Positions 45,348-55,009 of a stretch of 64,000 nt of DNA are shown here, piece by piece. Source of the stretch: Stappia indica. Its GTDB lineage: Bacteria > Pseudomonadota > Alphaproteobacteria > Rhizobiales > Stappiaceae. The notes below the pieces were generated by a model. That model saw nothing but the letters and a program-made list of their open reading frames with translations, searched no databases and was not told the origin of the DNA. A program made the position numbers and the translations under genes. Location: contig NZ_JAIVMG010000001.1 in assembly GCF_020177335.1 (NCBI RefSeq), positions 926,259 to 990,258 on the forward strand, given 5' to 3'. Numbering within the stretch: the first letter of the stretch is position 1; each line of letters starts with the position of its first letter.

Positions 45348-46752
45348 TCCCCTGCTTTCCCGCCTTCGCCTTGCCCAGCGGCAGCTCCAGCGCCGCCCTC
45401 AACCCCGGCGCGGCGTCCTCCAGCACGAGCCGCCCGCCATGCAGCCGGGCCACCGCGTTGACGAGACTGAGCCCCAGTCCCGACCCGGGCAGGTTGCGAC
45501 TGGCCTCCAGCCGGACGAACCGCTGCACGGCTCGCGTCCGGTCGGCCTCGCCAATCCCCGGACCATGATCGCGGACCGACAGCCGCACCTCGTCGCCGGT
45601 CCGCGCCACCGCCAGTGTCACCTTTAGCGGATCCGCCCCTTCCGGCGTACCGTATTTCAACGCATTCTCGATCAGATTGATCACCGCCTGAACCAGCAGC
45701 TCGCGATTTCCATGCAGACCGAGGCCAGACGCGGCCTCCACGGTGAGGCTGCCGCCCGCATCCTCCACCACGGGGGCGTAGAGTTCCGCCACCTCAGCGA
45801 CAAGTTCTCCCGCATCGAGATCAACAAGCGCCGCGTCGGAGGAGCCCGCCTCGATGCGCGCAATCCGCAGAAGCGCATCGAAGGTGCGGATCAAGCCGTC
45901 GCAATCCTCGATGGTGCGAGACAGGGCATCATCACTTGGCGCGCCCTCCCCGCCCTGGCGCATCGCCTCCTCCAGCCGGTTGCGCATCCGCGTCAGCGGC
46001 GTCTTCAGGTCATGGGCGATGTTGTCGGAGACCTCCTTCAGCCCCTGCATCAGCGCCTCGATGCGCTCCAGCATGGCGTTGAGGCTGACCGCCAGCCGGT
46101 CGAATTCATCGCCGCTGCCATCGACCGGCAACCGCTCCGACAGATCCCCTTGCATGATCCGCTGACCGGTGGCCGACATGGCGTCGATGCGTTTCAGCAC
46201 CCGGCGGCTGACGAACACCCAGGTCACCAGCCCGAGCGCGGCGATCACGAACAGCCAGAAGCGCATGGCCTCGGACAGAAGATCGCGGAAAAACTGATGC
46301 TCGCGCAGGTCCCGGCCGACCAGCAGGCGGAAACCGCCGCTGAGCTGGAACACCCGGACAAAGGCCTCGCGCTTGGCGCCGCCGCCGAACGGCGCGTAGG
46401 AGACCCGCTGCAACTCACCGCTTTCACCGGAGAAAACCCGCTCGCCGAGCCCTTCCACATTGCCCGCCAGCACGTTGCCGGCGAAATCCGTGACCAGATA
46501 GAGGCTCGCACCGGGCTGGCGCGCCCGCGCGTCGATGGTGGCGACAAGGCCGCGAATGCCGCCGGTGCGGTAGCGCTCGGCCAGACCGGAGATTTCCGCA
46601 TCGACCGTTTCCACCACCTGCTCATGCAGCAGCGAGGCGGTGTTCTGGGAGAGGTAGACGATCACCGCACCGGAGGCGAGCGTCAGCGCCGCCAGATAGA
46701 TCAGCGCCAGCTTGAACGCGGTGGTGCGGAACAGCTTACCGAGAGATGTCAC
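45319..46752 (-). CDS. Sensor histidine kinase of an EnvZ/QseC-type pair
   Basis: About 477 residues. Two membrane helices (about 14-34 and 155-180) frame a periplasmic region of about 120 residues. A HAMP domain leads to the phospho-accepting His in 'NIAHDLKTPLTRMRNRLEE'. The ATPase domain has LIENALKYG, VRDHGPGI and LPGSGLGLSLVNAVARLHGG. I choose the GTG at 46752 (VTSLGKLFRTTAFK), which overlaps the regulator gene by 17 bp; 30 upstream codons look non-coding. It is coupled to the regulator and overlaps glnE. Confidence 0.88.
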   Translation of the reverse strand: MTSLGKLFRTTAFKLALIYLAALTLASGAVIVYLSQNTASLLHEQVVETVDAEISGLAERYRTGGIRGLVATIDARARQPGASLYLVTDFAGNVLAGNVEGLGERVFSGESGELQRVSYAPFGGGAKREAFVRVFQLSGGFRLLVGRDLREHQFFRDLLSEAMRFWLFVIAALGLVTWVFVSRRVLKRIDAMSATGQRIMQGDLSERLPVDGSGDEFDRLAVSLNAMLERIEALMQGLKEVSDNIAHDLKTPLTRMRNRLEEAMRQGGEGAPSDDALSRTIEDCDGLIRTFDALLRIARIEAGSSDAALVDLDAGELVAEVAELYAPVVEDAGGSLTVEAASGLGLHGNRELLVQAVINLIENALKYGTPEGADPLKVTLAVARTGDEVRLSVRDHGPGIGEADRTRAVQRFVRLEASRNLPGSGLGLSLVNAVARLHGGRLVLEDAAPGLRAALELPLGKAKAGKQGNEGGVGDGG

Positions 46753-47416
46753 GGATCGTGTACCCGGCGCCTCGGATGGTGTGCAGCAGCGGCTTGTCGA
46801 AGTCCTTGTCGATCTTGCCCCGCAGCCGCGAGATATGCACATCGATCACATTGGTCTGCGGGTCGAAGTGATACTCCCACACATGCTCCAGCAGCATGGT
46901 CCGGGTCACCACCTGACCGGCGTTCTGCATCAGATATTCCAGCAGCTTGAACTCACGCGGCTGCAAGGGAATGTCCTGCCCACCGCGCGAGACGGTGTGG
47001 CTCAGCCGGTCCAGCACCAGATCGCCGACGGTGTAGCGGGTCTCCACCTCCTGCTGGCGCGGCCTTCGGCCAAGCGCCTCGACCCGGGCCAAAAGCTCAG
47101 AGAAGGCATAGGGCTTGGGCAGATAGTCGTCGCCGCCGGCACGCAGGCCGGTCACCCGGTCATCGACCTGGGCCAGCGCCGACAGCACCAGCACCGGGGT
47201 GTGGTTGCCTTCGCCGCGCAAGGTGGAGACCACCGACAGACCATCGCGCTTGGGCAGCATCCGGTCGACCACCAGAACGTCATAGGGCGCGGTCGCGGCC
47301 AGCTCATAGCCCGCCTCGCCATCGGCGGCATGGTCGACCACATGCCCCGCCTCGCGCAGGGCCTTGGCCAGATAGTTGGCCGCTTCGACATCGTCTTCGA
47401 CAATCAAAATACGCAT
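46736..47416 (-). CDS. OmpR-family response regulator
   Basis: 227 residues. The receiver domain starts MRILIVEDDVEAANYL, with the phosphorylated Asp in VLVVDRMLPKRDGL and the conserved Lys in DDYLPKPYAFSEL. The winged-helix DNA-binding domain has 'LQPREFKLLEYLMQNAGQVVTRTMLLEHVW' and 'VIDVHISRLRGKI'. ATG 47416 is the natural start; a 44-codon extension upstream has no family counterpart. It pairs with the kinase encoded next, downstream of the periplasmic protease gene, so an envelope-stress or envelope-state signal is likely. Confidence 0.9.
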   Translation of the reverse strand: MRILIVEDDVEAANYLAKALREAGHVVDHAADGEAGYELAATAPYDVLVVDRMLPKRDGLSVVSTLRGEGNHTPVLVLSALAQVDDRVTGLRAGGDDYLPKPYAFSELLARVEALGRRPRQQEVETRYTVGDLVLDRLSHTVSRGGQDIPLQPREFKLLEYLMQNAGQVVTRTMLLEHVWEYHFDPQTNVIDVHISRLRGKIDKDFDKPLLHTIRGAGYTIRDISR

Positions 47417-47574
47417 GATGGTCTGGATTTCACCGTTGCTGGCGGGGTGGACGTGGACGGCGCGCAAACCGGCCCGCCGGAGAAGCTCTCCGCGCGCACC
47501 GGTCGCCATATCGGATCCTGCCCGATTTAACACAGAAAGGTTGACCAATTTCCAGCCGGGCGAAGACCCGAACG

Positions 47575-47602
47575 GATCACCCCGCCAGATGGCGGGATGA
47601 TC
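47575..47602 (-). terminator. Hairpin downstream of degP
   Basis: GATCACCCCGCCA pairs with TGGCGGGATGATC across a 2-base loop, with one wobble or mismatch. It lies 26 bp after the degP stop and before the response regulator gene. A T run is present only on the plus strand, so termination of the leftward transcript is uncertain. Confidence 0.5.
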
Positions 47603-47627
47603 CCTGTTTTCAAGTCAGGTCGCCGGA

Positions 47628-49160
47628 TCAGCCGCGAGCAACCGGCACCGCCACGAAGCGGGTGGCGGCATCGCCGCGCTGGACACGCATCAGCACCGCC
47701 TTGCGACCCTTTTCATCGGCAGCGAGCACCGCCTCGGCCACATCGCGCGGGGCGTTCACCTCGCGGCCGGCGATCTCCAGGATCACGTCACCACGACGCA
47801 GGCCCTTCTCGCTGGCGGTGCTGTCGGGCGCCACATCGGTAACGACCACACCACGTTCTCCGGCACCGACCGCCTTGGCGGAGGCGAGTTCAACCCCGAG
47901 CTCCTCAACAAAGGCCGAGCCCTTGTCCCCGGACTTGCCAGCGCGGGCAGCCAGCTTGCCCGGCTCCTTCAATTCGCCCAGCGTCACGACGACGGTCTTC
48001 TCCTTGCCATCGCGCCAGATCGACAGGTCGACCTTGCTTTCCGGCGGGTAGCTGGCGATCTTGCGCGCAAGATCGCGCGGCCCGTCGACAGTCTTGCCAT
48101 CGACCTTCAGGATCGTGTCGCCGGACTGAACGCCCGCCGCCAGCGCCGGGCTGTCATCCTGAGCCTCGGCGACGATCGCGCCCTTGGCCTCGGTCAGACC
48201 GATGCTCTCGGCGATATCCTCGGTCACCGGCTGGATCTGCACGCCGAGCCAGCCGCGCACCACCGTGCCATCGTCGCGCAGGTCAGCAACAATATCCGTT
48301 GCCGTGGACGCGGGAATGGCGAAGGCGATGCCGACGTTGCCGCCGGAGGGCGAGAAGATCGCCGCGTTGACGCCAATCACCTGGCCCTTGGTGTTGAAGG
48401 CCGGGCCGCCGGAATTGCCCCGGTTGACCGGTGCGTCGATCTGGATGAAGTCGTCATAGGGACCGGCGCCGATGTCGCGGCCACGGGCCGAGACGATGCC
48501 GGCGGTCACCGAGCCGCCCAGGCCGAACGGATTGCCGACCGCGACCACCCATTCGCCGACCTCCGGCGCGTCATCGGCGAATTCCACGTAGGTGAACTTG
48601 GTGTCCGCATCGACCTTCAGCAGTGCCAGATCGGTGCGTTCGTCCGAGCCGATAAGGCGGGCGTCGTACTCATGCCCGTCATCGGTGACGATGGTGAACT
48701 CCGTGCCGTTTGAGACCACATGTTCGTTGGTCACCAGATAGCCGTCATCAGTGATGAAGAAGCCCGAGCCCTGGCTCTGGCCGAAGCGCTTGGGACCGCC
48801 GCGCTCCCCGCCCTGGCCGCGCCCATCCTCACCGAAGCGGCGGAAGAAACGGTAGAGCGGGTGGTCGGACGGCAGGTTCTCAAAGCCCGGCATGCCACCC
48901 GGGGCCGACATCATCTTCGGCTGAACCTCGGTGCGCACCCGCACACTGACCACCGCCGGTTTCACGCCGGCAACCACTGCGGCAAAGCTCTGCGGCGCGG
49001 CGGCATCGACGCGCACCGGATCGGCCAGAGCGAACTGGCCCGGAACGAGGGTCTGGGCGGTCAGGGCGCCGGCGAGACCCAGCGCGACCGCACCAGCCAG
49101 CACGCTGGCACCGCGCGAGCGGGAGCGGCGGGGCGCCTTGATTTCACGAATGTCACGCAT
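47628..49160 (-). CDS. degP: Do-family periplasmic serine protease (DegP/HtrA)
   Basis: 510 residues. A signal or anchor segment (SVLAGAVALGLAGALTAQTL) precedes the protease domain. The catalytic triad is His in YLVTNEHVVSNG, Asp in ERTDLALLKV and Ser in NRGNSGGPAFNTKG. Two PDZ domains follow, the first starting near 'RGWLGVQIQPVTEDIAESIG' and the second ending at the C-terminus. It degrades or refolds misfolded envelope proteins. It sits between the cytochrome c maturation genes and a two-component pair, as in other Rhizobiales. Confidence 0.94.
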   Translation of the reverse strand: MRDIREIKAPRRSRSRGASVLAGAVALGLAGALTAQTLVPGQFALADPVRVDAAAPQSFAAVVAGVKPAVVSVRVRTEVQPKMMSAPGGMPGFENLPSDHPLYRFFRRFGEDGRGQGGERGGPKRFGQSQGSGFFITDDGYLVTNEHVVSNGTEFTIVTDDGHEYDARLIGSDERTDLALLKVDADTKFTYVEFADDAPEVGEWVVAVGNPFGLGGSVTAGIVSARGRDIGAGPYDDFIQIDAPVNRGNSGGPAFNTKGQVIGVNAAIFSPSGGNVGIAFAIPASTATDIVADLRDDGTVVRGWLGVQIQPVTEDIAESIGLTEAKGAIVAEAQDDSPALAAGVQSGDTILKVDGKTVDGPRDLARKIASYPPESKVDLSIWRDGKEKTVVVTLGELKEPGKLAARAGKSGDKGSAFVEELGVELASAKAVGAGERGVVVTDVAPDSTASEKGLRRGDVILEIAGREVNAPRDVAEAVLAADEKGRKAVLMRVQRGDAATRFVAVPVARG

Positions 49161-49259
49161 GTCGGTTCTCCACGTCTTGGATCGAAACTCGTCAGGTCCG
49201 GTGGCTGCGTCCTTGCGCCGCCGGTCCCTGTTGTCCCGTCCTATATGGAGACCGCCGCC

Positions 49260-50546
49260 TTACCGCTGCCTGTCGGCGGGATTAAGCTTTTGTAATGTTG
49301 CCGATACCGGCTCTTCCTCTTCCAGCCGGGTCACCACCAGGGCGCCGGCCTCCAACGTCCGGTGCACCGGGCATTTGTCGGCAATTTCCTGCAGGCGCTG
49401 ACGGGTGGCCGCGTCGAGGCTGCCCTCGATCCGCAGCACCCGGTCGAACCGGTCGATGCGCCCGCCCTTGCCCTTCAGATCCTCGTCGCACTCCATGCAG
49501 TCATCGGCATGAACCTTGGCGTGATAGACCCGCGTGGAGATCCGGTCGACGGCAATCCCCTTGCGTTCGGCATACATGCGCAGGGTCATCACCGTGCAGG
49601 CGCCGAGCGCGGTCGACAGGTAGTCATAGGGCGACGGGCCGCTGTCGAAACCGCCCACTGCCTCTGGCTCATCGGCCAGCATCCGGTGCGCACCGCTCGT
49701 GACCATCGCCTGGAACTTGCCCTGCCCGGTTTCGCTGACGAGCACGCCGGGGCTCGCCTCCTCTTCCGCCTCAGACGCCTCGCTGGCGAGATAGCGGGCG
49801 GCCCACGCGGCGATCACCCCGGCGGCATAGATTGCATCCGCCGGATTGCTGAGCAGGTGATCGGCGGTGTCGAGCGAGACGAAGCTTTTCGGATGCTTCG
49901 CCGCCACGAACAGCGCGGTCGCGTTGTCGATGCCGACGATCTCGTCCCGAGGCGCGTGCATGACGAGCAGAGCCTTCTTCAGATGCTCCACCTTGCCGCG
50001 CACGCTGTGGCCGGCGATGTCATCGAGGAACTGCCGGCGGATGGTGAAGCTGCGGCCATCGAGCGTGACGTCCGCCTCGCCTTGCACGCGGATGGTCTCC
50101 AGATCGCCGCGGAAATTATGCACCACATGCTCGGCATCGGCCGGGGCGCCGATGGTCGCCACAGCCACCGCTTCGGGAATTTCGCTCGCCACCGCCAGCA
50201 TCGCCGCCCCGCCCAGCGAATGACCGATCAAGAGGCGCGGCGCCTCGTAATTGGCGCGCAGGAAGGCCGCCGCCTTCAGCAGATCGCCGACATTGGAGGA
50301 AAAGTTGGTGGAGGCGAAGTCGCCGCCCGAACCGCCAAGGCCGGTGAAGTCGAACCGCAGGACGCCAATCCCCTCGCGGGTCAGGGCCTCAGAGATCCGC
50401 CGCGCCGCCACCAGATCCTTGGAACAGGTGAAGCAATGGGCGAACAGCGCATAGGCGCGGACCGGGCCGGTCGGCAGGTCCAGACGGGCAGCCAGTTCCG
50501 CGCCTTGTGCGCCGGGGAAAGTCAGTCGAATGGGGGTCGCGGACAA
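49260..50546 (-). CDS. Alpha/beta hydrolase fused to an OsmC-like peroxidase domain
   Basis: 428 residues in two parts. Residues 1-255 form an alpha/beta hydrolase with nucleophile motif IGHSLGGAA, Asp near MHAPRDEIVG and His in DTADHLL. Residues about 275-415 form an OsmC/Ohr-type domain with the redox cysteines in LGACTVMTLRMYAERKG and ADKCPVHRTLE. The fusion is a known bacterial architecture and may combine ester hydrolysis with organic hydroperoxide reduction. It lies between degP and ccmH in the leftward direction but breaks the usual ccm-degP adjacency. Confidence 0.9.
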   Translation of the reverse strand: MSATPIRLTFPGAQGAELAARLDLPTGPVRAYALFAHCFTCSKDLVAARRISEALTREGIGVLRFDFTGLGGSGGDFASTNFSSNVGDLLKAAAFLRANYEAPRLLIGHSLGGAAMLAVASEIPEAVAVATIGAPADAEHVVHNFRGDLETIRVQGEADVTLDGRSFTIRRQFLDDIAGHSVRGKVEHLKKALLVMHAPRDEIVGIDNATALFVAAKHPKSFVSLDTADHLLSNPADAIYAAGVIAAWAARYLASEASEAEEEASPGVLVSETGQGKFQAMVTSGAHRMLADEPEAVGGFDSGPSPYDYLSTALGACTVMTLRMYAERKGIAVDRISTRVYHAKVHADDCMECDEDLKGKGGRIDRFDRVLRIEGSLDAATRQRLQEIADKCPVHRTLEAGALVVTRLEEEEPVSATLQKLNPADRQR

Positions 50547-50647
50547 ATCGGTCTCTCCCTGTTCACGCGCGCCGGAGGATCAATGCGCCGCCGGGCAAGG
50601 CTAGGTCGGAACTCAAGAAGGGGGAACAAAAGCGGCGGGCCGGCGGC

Positions 50648-51142
50648 TCACTTGCCGTCGGCACCCTTGTCCAGCAACCGGTCCAGCGCGGCCTGCTCTT
50701 CGGCGCTCAACCCCGTGGGCTCACCCACCGTGCCGGCGACCGTGCGCCGCCGCGCGTTCATCACCAAGACGAACGCACCGATCAACAGCATCGCCGGCGC
50801 GATGGTCCACAGAAGCAGCGTGTGCATGGAAAAGCGCGGCTTCAGGAGCACGAACTCGCCATAGCGCGAGACGAGGAAATCGATCACCTCGCCATTGCTG
50901 TCACCGGCGACAAGACGCTCGCGCACCAGAATGCGCAGATCCTTCGCCAGCGGCGCGTCGCTGTCGTCGATGGACTGGTTCTGGCAGACCAGGCAACGCA
51001 GGTCCGCCGATAAATCGCGGGCCCGCTGCTCCAGAACCGGATCGGACAACACCTCATCGGGCGCCACCGCCCGGGCAGGAACCGGACCGAGCAGGGCAAC
51101 CGTCATCATCGCCAGAAGGCAGGCGGACAGAATGCGCATCAT
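50648..51142 (-). CDS. ccmH: Cytochrome c maturation protein CcmH (CycL)
   Basis: 164 residues. The signal peptide ends near PARAVAP; the thiol-redox motif is [11 protein letters not shown] (CxxC), and one membrane helix lies at about 105-125 ([19 protein letters not shown]). CcmH presents reduced apocytochrome c to CcmF for heme attachment in the periplasm. It follows ccmF by 8 bp and ends the ccmIEFH run. Confidence 0.94.
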   Translation of the reverse strand: MMRILSACLLAMMTVALLGPVPARAVAPDEVLSDPVLEQRARDLSADLRCLVCQNQSIDDSDAPLAKDLRILVRERLVAGDSNGEVIDFLVSRYGEFVLLKPRFSMHTLLLWTIAPAMLLIGAFVLVMNARRRTVAGTVGEPTGLSAEEQAALDRLLDKGADGK

Positions 51143-51150
51143 CGCCCCCC

Positions 51151-53127
51151 CTATTCCGCTGGAACCATGCGCTGGCGCGCCGGCTTCGGAGCTCCGACGC
51201 GCAAGCGCCGGTCGAACAGCGACAGCGCACCGCCAAAGGCCATCACCAGACAGCCGAGCCAGATCAGCGTCACCAGCGGCTTGTGGTAGACGCGGATATC
51301 CGCGCCGCCGTCGTCATGCACCTCACCGATCGACACATAGACCTGCGAAAACCCGAAGGTGACGATGCCCGCTTCGGTGGTCGGCATCTTCCGGGCGGTG
51401 TAGAGCCGCTTGGCCGGATCGGTTTCGGCCACCTTGACGCCGCCCTTGAGGATGTCGAAATGGCCGACGTCGTCGATGTAGTTGGGGCCGGTGCGACGGG
51501 CGAGACCGCCGAAGGTCAGGGTGTTATCGGCGACCGTCACGCTCTCGCCCGGCCGGATCGTCACCACCTTTTCCACCTGGAAAGCGGTGGCGGCCACAAG
51601 ACCGAGCACGGTGACGCCGATGCCGATATGGCCGAGCGCTGCGCCCCAGGCGGCGCCCGGCAGCCCGACCAGCCGGCGCAGGCCGGTCGACAGGCCCACC
51701 TGGGCGAAGCGGGCGCGGGAGAGAATTTCCGCCGCCGCCCCGGCGATCACCCAGATGCCGAGACCGAAGCCGAGCGCAGCCAGAATGCGATCCACCCCTT
51801 GCAGCCAGGCAACCAGCAGCGTTGCCGCCAGCGCCAGCCCGAGGGCGGCATAGAGCCGCTGCGACACCGCATAAAGATCCCCGCGTTTCCAGGCCAGCAG
51901 CGGCCCGAACGGCATGGCGATCAGCAGCGGCACCATCAGCGGGCCAAAGGTCAGGTTGAAGAACGGCGGGCCGACCGAGATCTTCTCACCGCCGACCACT
52001 TCCAGCGCCAGCGGATAGAGGGTGCCGACGAAGACGGCAACGGCGGAGACCGTCAGCAGAAGGTTGTTCAGCACCAGCGCGCCCTCGCGGCTGACCGGCG
52101 CGAACAGGCCGCCCTGTTTCAGCAGCGGCGCCCGCCAGGCGTAGAGCGCCAGCGAGCCGCCGACGAAGATCGTCAGGATGCCGAGGATGAAGGTGCCGCG
52201 CATCGGATCGGTGGCGAAGGCATGAACGCTGGTCAGCACCCCGGAGCGCACCAGGAAGGTGCCGAGCAGCGACAGGGAGAAGGTCAGGATCGCCAGAAGC
52301 ACGGTCCAGACCTTCAGCGCGCCGCGCTTTTCCAAGACGATCGCCGAATGCAGCAGCGCGGTGCCGGACAGCCAGGGCATCAGCGAGGCGTTCTCCACCG
52401 GATCCCAGAACCAGTAGCCGCCCCAGCCCAGCTCGTAATAGGCCCAGTAGGAGCCCATGGCGATGCCGAGGGTCAGGAACATCCAGGCCAGCAGTGTCCA
52501 GGGACGGACCCAGCGTGCCCAAGCCGCATCGACCCGGCCGAGGATCAGCGCGGCGGCAGCGAAGGAGAAGGTGATGGAAAAGCCGACATAGCCGACGTAG
52601 AGCAGCGGCGGATGGATCGCCAGACCGACGTCCTGCAGGATCGGGTTGAGATCGTTGCCTTCCATCGGCGCCGGCGACAGGCGCAGGAACGGATTGGACG
52701 TCACCAGCAGGAACAGCAGGAACGCAAAGCTCACCATGCCCTGAACGCCCAGGGTCGCGGCCCGCAGTTCGGTGGGAATGTTGCGTCCGAAGGCGGCGAC
52801 CAGCGCGCCGAACAGCACCAGGATCAGCACCCACAGCAGCATCGAGCCTTCGTGGTTGCCCCAGACGCCGGTCAGCTTGTAGAGGAACGGCTTGGCCGAA
52901 TGCGAGTTCTCAACGACGTTCAGAACGGAGAAATCGGAGGTCGCATAGGCCATGGTCAGCGCGGCAAAGGAGATGCCGACGAACAGGAACATCATGCCCG
53001 AGACCGGCGGAGCCACCGCCATCATCCGGTCATTGCCGGTCACCGCGCCCCAGACCGGCAGCACCGACTGAACCAGCGACAGGATCAGCGCGAGAATCAG
53101 CGCGTAGTGTCCGATTTCAACGATCAT
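51151..53127 (-). CDS. ccmF: Cytochrome c heme lyase subunit CcmF (CycK)
   Basis: 658 residues with about 15 membrane helices. The heme-handling tryptophan-rich signature is [19 protein letters not shown]. Family landmarks include '[22 protein letters not shown]' at the N-terminus and '[17 protein letters not shown]' before the large C-terminal periplasmic domain. It transfers heme from CcmE to apocytochrome c together with CcmH. Confidence 0.96.
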   Translation of the reverse strand: MIVEIGHYALILALILSLVQSVLPVWGAVTGNDRMMAVAPPVSGMMFLFVGISFAALTMAYATSDFSVLNVVENSHSAKPFLYKLTGVWGNHEGSMLLWVLILVLFGALVAAFGRNIPTELRAATLGVQGMVSFAFLLFLLVTSNPFLRLSPAPMEGNDLNPILQDVGLAIHPPLLYVGYVGFSITFSFAAAALILGRVDAAWARWVRPWTLLAWMFLTLGIAMGSYWAYYELGWGGYWFWDPVENASLMPWLSGTALLHSAIVLEKRGALKVWTVLLAILTFSLSLLGTFLVRSGVLTSVHAFATDPMRGTFILGILTIFVGGSLALYAWRAPLLKQGGLFAPVSREGALVLNNLLLTVSAVAVFVGTLYPLALEVVGGEKISVGPPFFNLTFGPLMVPLLIAMPFGPLLAWKRGDLYAVSQRLYAALGLALAATLLVAWLQGVDRILAALGFGLGIWVIAGAAAEILSRARFAQVGLSTGLRRLVGLPGAAWGAALGHIGIGVTVLGLVAATAFQVEKVVTIRPGESVTVADNTLTFGGLARRTGPNYIDDVGHFDILKGGVKVAETDPAKRLYTARKMPTTEAGIVTFGFSQVYVSIGEVHDDGGADIRVYHKPLVTLIWLGCLVMAFGGALSLFDRRLRVGAPKPARQRMVPAE

Positions 53128-53200
53128 CCCGGCCGTCTCCCCAGTGGTGCGCGCACCTTAGTCATTGGCGCCAAGGTCGCGGCGCCGTTTGCAGCGAAGG

Positions 53201-53638
53201 TCATTCCTCGCCCTGCCAGACGCCCTTGCCCTTGAGCGCCTCGGCGACTTCCTTCGGCATGTAGTTCTCGTCATGCTTGGCGAGAACGCTGTCGGCATGA
53301 AACCAGCCATCCGGCTTCATCACGCCTTCGGCAACCACACCCTGCCCCTCGCGGAACAGGTCCGGCAACAGGCCCACATAAACCACCTGCACCGTCTCTT
53401 CCGTGTCGGTCACGGAGAAGCGAACCTCCGCCCCGTCCCGGCGCTCGACGGTGCCATCGGCGACAAGACCGCCGAGGCGAATGCGCTGGCCGTCCGGATG
53501 CGTCTTGCCGACAATATCGCTCGGGCTCTGGAAAAACACGATCTGGTCGTTGAGGGCAAACAGGATCAGCCCCACCGCCACGGCCAGCACGCCGCCGGCG
53601 GCCGCGATCATCGAAAGGCGTCTTTGCTTGCGGGTCAT
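53201..53638 (-). CDS. ccmE: Heme chaperone CcmE (CycJ)
   Basis: 145 residues. A membrane anchor ([23 protein letters not shown]) is followed by an OB-fold domain with '[13 protein letters not shown]' and '[20 protein letters not shown]'. The covalent heme-binding His is in [13 protein letters not shown] 53638 is the family start; longer readings are not conserved. Confidence 0.96.
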   Translation of the reverse strand: MTRKQRRLSMIAAAGGVLAVAVGLILFALNDQIVFFQSPSDIVGKTHPDGQRIRLGGLVADGTVERRDGAEVRFSVTDTEETVQVVYVGLLPDLFREGQGVVAEGVMKPDGWFHADSVLAKHDENYMPKEVAEALKGKGVWQGEE

Positions 53639-53714
53639 GGTGTTCTCGTCCCCGTCATCTCGTCTGGTTGTACCGGCCGCCGGATCGCTCCGGCGAAGTC
53701 CCGGCCGATCCGGC

Positions 53715-54899
53715 TCAGGATCCGATCCCGAGCTCCTCGGCCAGGCCGCGCAGTTTCGCCTGCGCCACCGGATCATCCTTTAGCGCAACAAGCGCCCGGT
53801 CCTTGACTTCGCGCAAGCGGGGGCCATCGCCCATCACCGCCAGCGCCCGCATCAGCCGCATCCATTCCTCGGCGGTGCCACCCTCCGCGCTCAGGCGGGT
53901 GTCGAGCTGGTCGACCATGCCCCTGATCATCTCGGCGCGGTCGCTGGCGGACATCTCGGCGGCGGCGGCCATGGCCTCGCGATCCGGTCCCGGCAGCGCC
54001 GGCGACGGCGGAACCTCGGCACCGAGCTTCGCCATTTCCATGCGCACCGCCTCGACCCAGGCTTCGCCGCCCTTTGCCTCGGCCAAGAGCGCCTTCCAGG
54101 CGGTAATGGCCTCGTCCTTGCGGTTTTCCTGGCCAAGCGCCAAGGCAAGGAAGAATCTGGGTTTGACCGCCTTCGGGTCAAGCGCAACGGCACGGTCGAA
54201 TGCGGCCCGCGCCTCCGCCGTGACGATGCCCTCGGCAAGGATCACCAGCGCTTCGCCAAGATCGGTTTCCCGGCGCTCGTCCGAGCCCACGAGCCGGATG
54301 GCATTGCGATAGGCGACGACCGCATCCCCGGTCCGGCCAAGGCGCATGTAGACCGGCGCCAGCACGTCCCAGCCACGTCCATCATTGGGATTGTCGGCCA
54401 GATGCTGCTCCACCTTGGCGACAAGCGCCGCCATCGAGCGGTTCTGCTGCGTGTCCTCAAGCCGCGCGGACAGCGGCTGGTCGGCGAGGTCCGGCGACCC
54501 GAGCGCCAGATAGGTGAAAAGAGCGGCGGCGGGAATGGCGATGACCACCGCCACCTGCAACAGGCCGCTCGCGCCGCGCCGTGCCGGGCTTCCGGGCAGG
54601 GAGGCCGCAGCGTCCGCCTTGTCTTTCGTGCCGGTCGCCGCGTCTGCCGCACCGGAGGCCTCCGCCTCGCGGCTGGCCGCCAGCAGCCGCCGGGCGATCT
54701 CGGTGCGGGCGGCGGTTGCCGCCTCCTCCGACACCAGCCCCCGGTCGAGGTCGCGCTCGATCTCGTCGAGCTGGGCGCGGTAAACCTCCGCGTCATGGGC
54801 TGCGGCGGGCGCATGCCCGCGTCGTCCGCGGGCCAGCGGGACCAGCACCGCAAGCGCGGCGGCGACGGTCAATAGCGCAAAGGCGATCCATAGGGTCAT
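53715..54899 (-). CDS. ccmI: Cytochrome c assembly protein CcmI (CycH)
   Basis: About 394 residues. Helix [22 protein letters not shown] opens the protein, followed by a cytoplasmic coiled segment ([22 protein letters not shown]) and a second helix ([21 protein letters not shown]). The periplasmic part contains TPR repeats, including '[25 protein letters not shown]'. CcmI binds the C-terminus of apocytochrome c and hands it to CcmFH. The ATG at 54908 three codons upstream is an alternative. It is the first gene of ccmIEFH. Confidence 0.92.
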   Translation of the reverse strand: MTLWIAFALLTVAAALAVLVPLARGRRGHAPAAAHDAEVYRAQLDEIERDLDRGLVSEEAATAARTEIARRLLAASREAEASGAADAATGTKDKADAAASLPGSPARRGASGLLQVAVVIAIPAAALFTYLALGSPDLADQPLSARLEDTQQNRSMAALVAKVEQHLADNPNDGRGWDVLAPVYMRLGRTGDAVVAYRNAIRLVGSDERRETDLGEALVILAEGIVTAEARAAFDRAVALDPKAVKPRFFLALALGQENRKDEAITAWKALLAEAKGGEAWVEAVRMEMAKLGAEVPPSPALPGPDREAMAAAAEMSASDRAEMIRGMVDQLDTRLSAEGGTAEEWMRLMRALAVMGDGPRLREVKDRALVALKDDPVAQAKLRGLAEELGIGS

Positions 54900-55009
54900 A
54901 CCGGGCATATAGACCGCGCATTTGCGGTTTTCGCAAGAGCCGGCACCCTGTGACAGGCGGTCGCGGGGAAAGAAGTTGACCGCCGGGTGCGCTCACCTGG
55001 GCGAACCGG

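Noticed and set aside
51283..53235. 650-codon plus-strand open frame over ccmF
   Set aside because: Antisense shadow of ccmF; low-complexity Gln/His/Arg text with no family resemblance.
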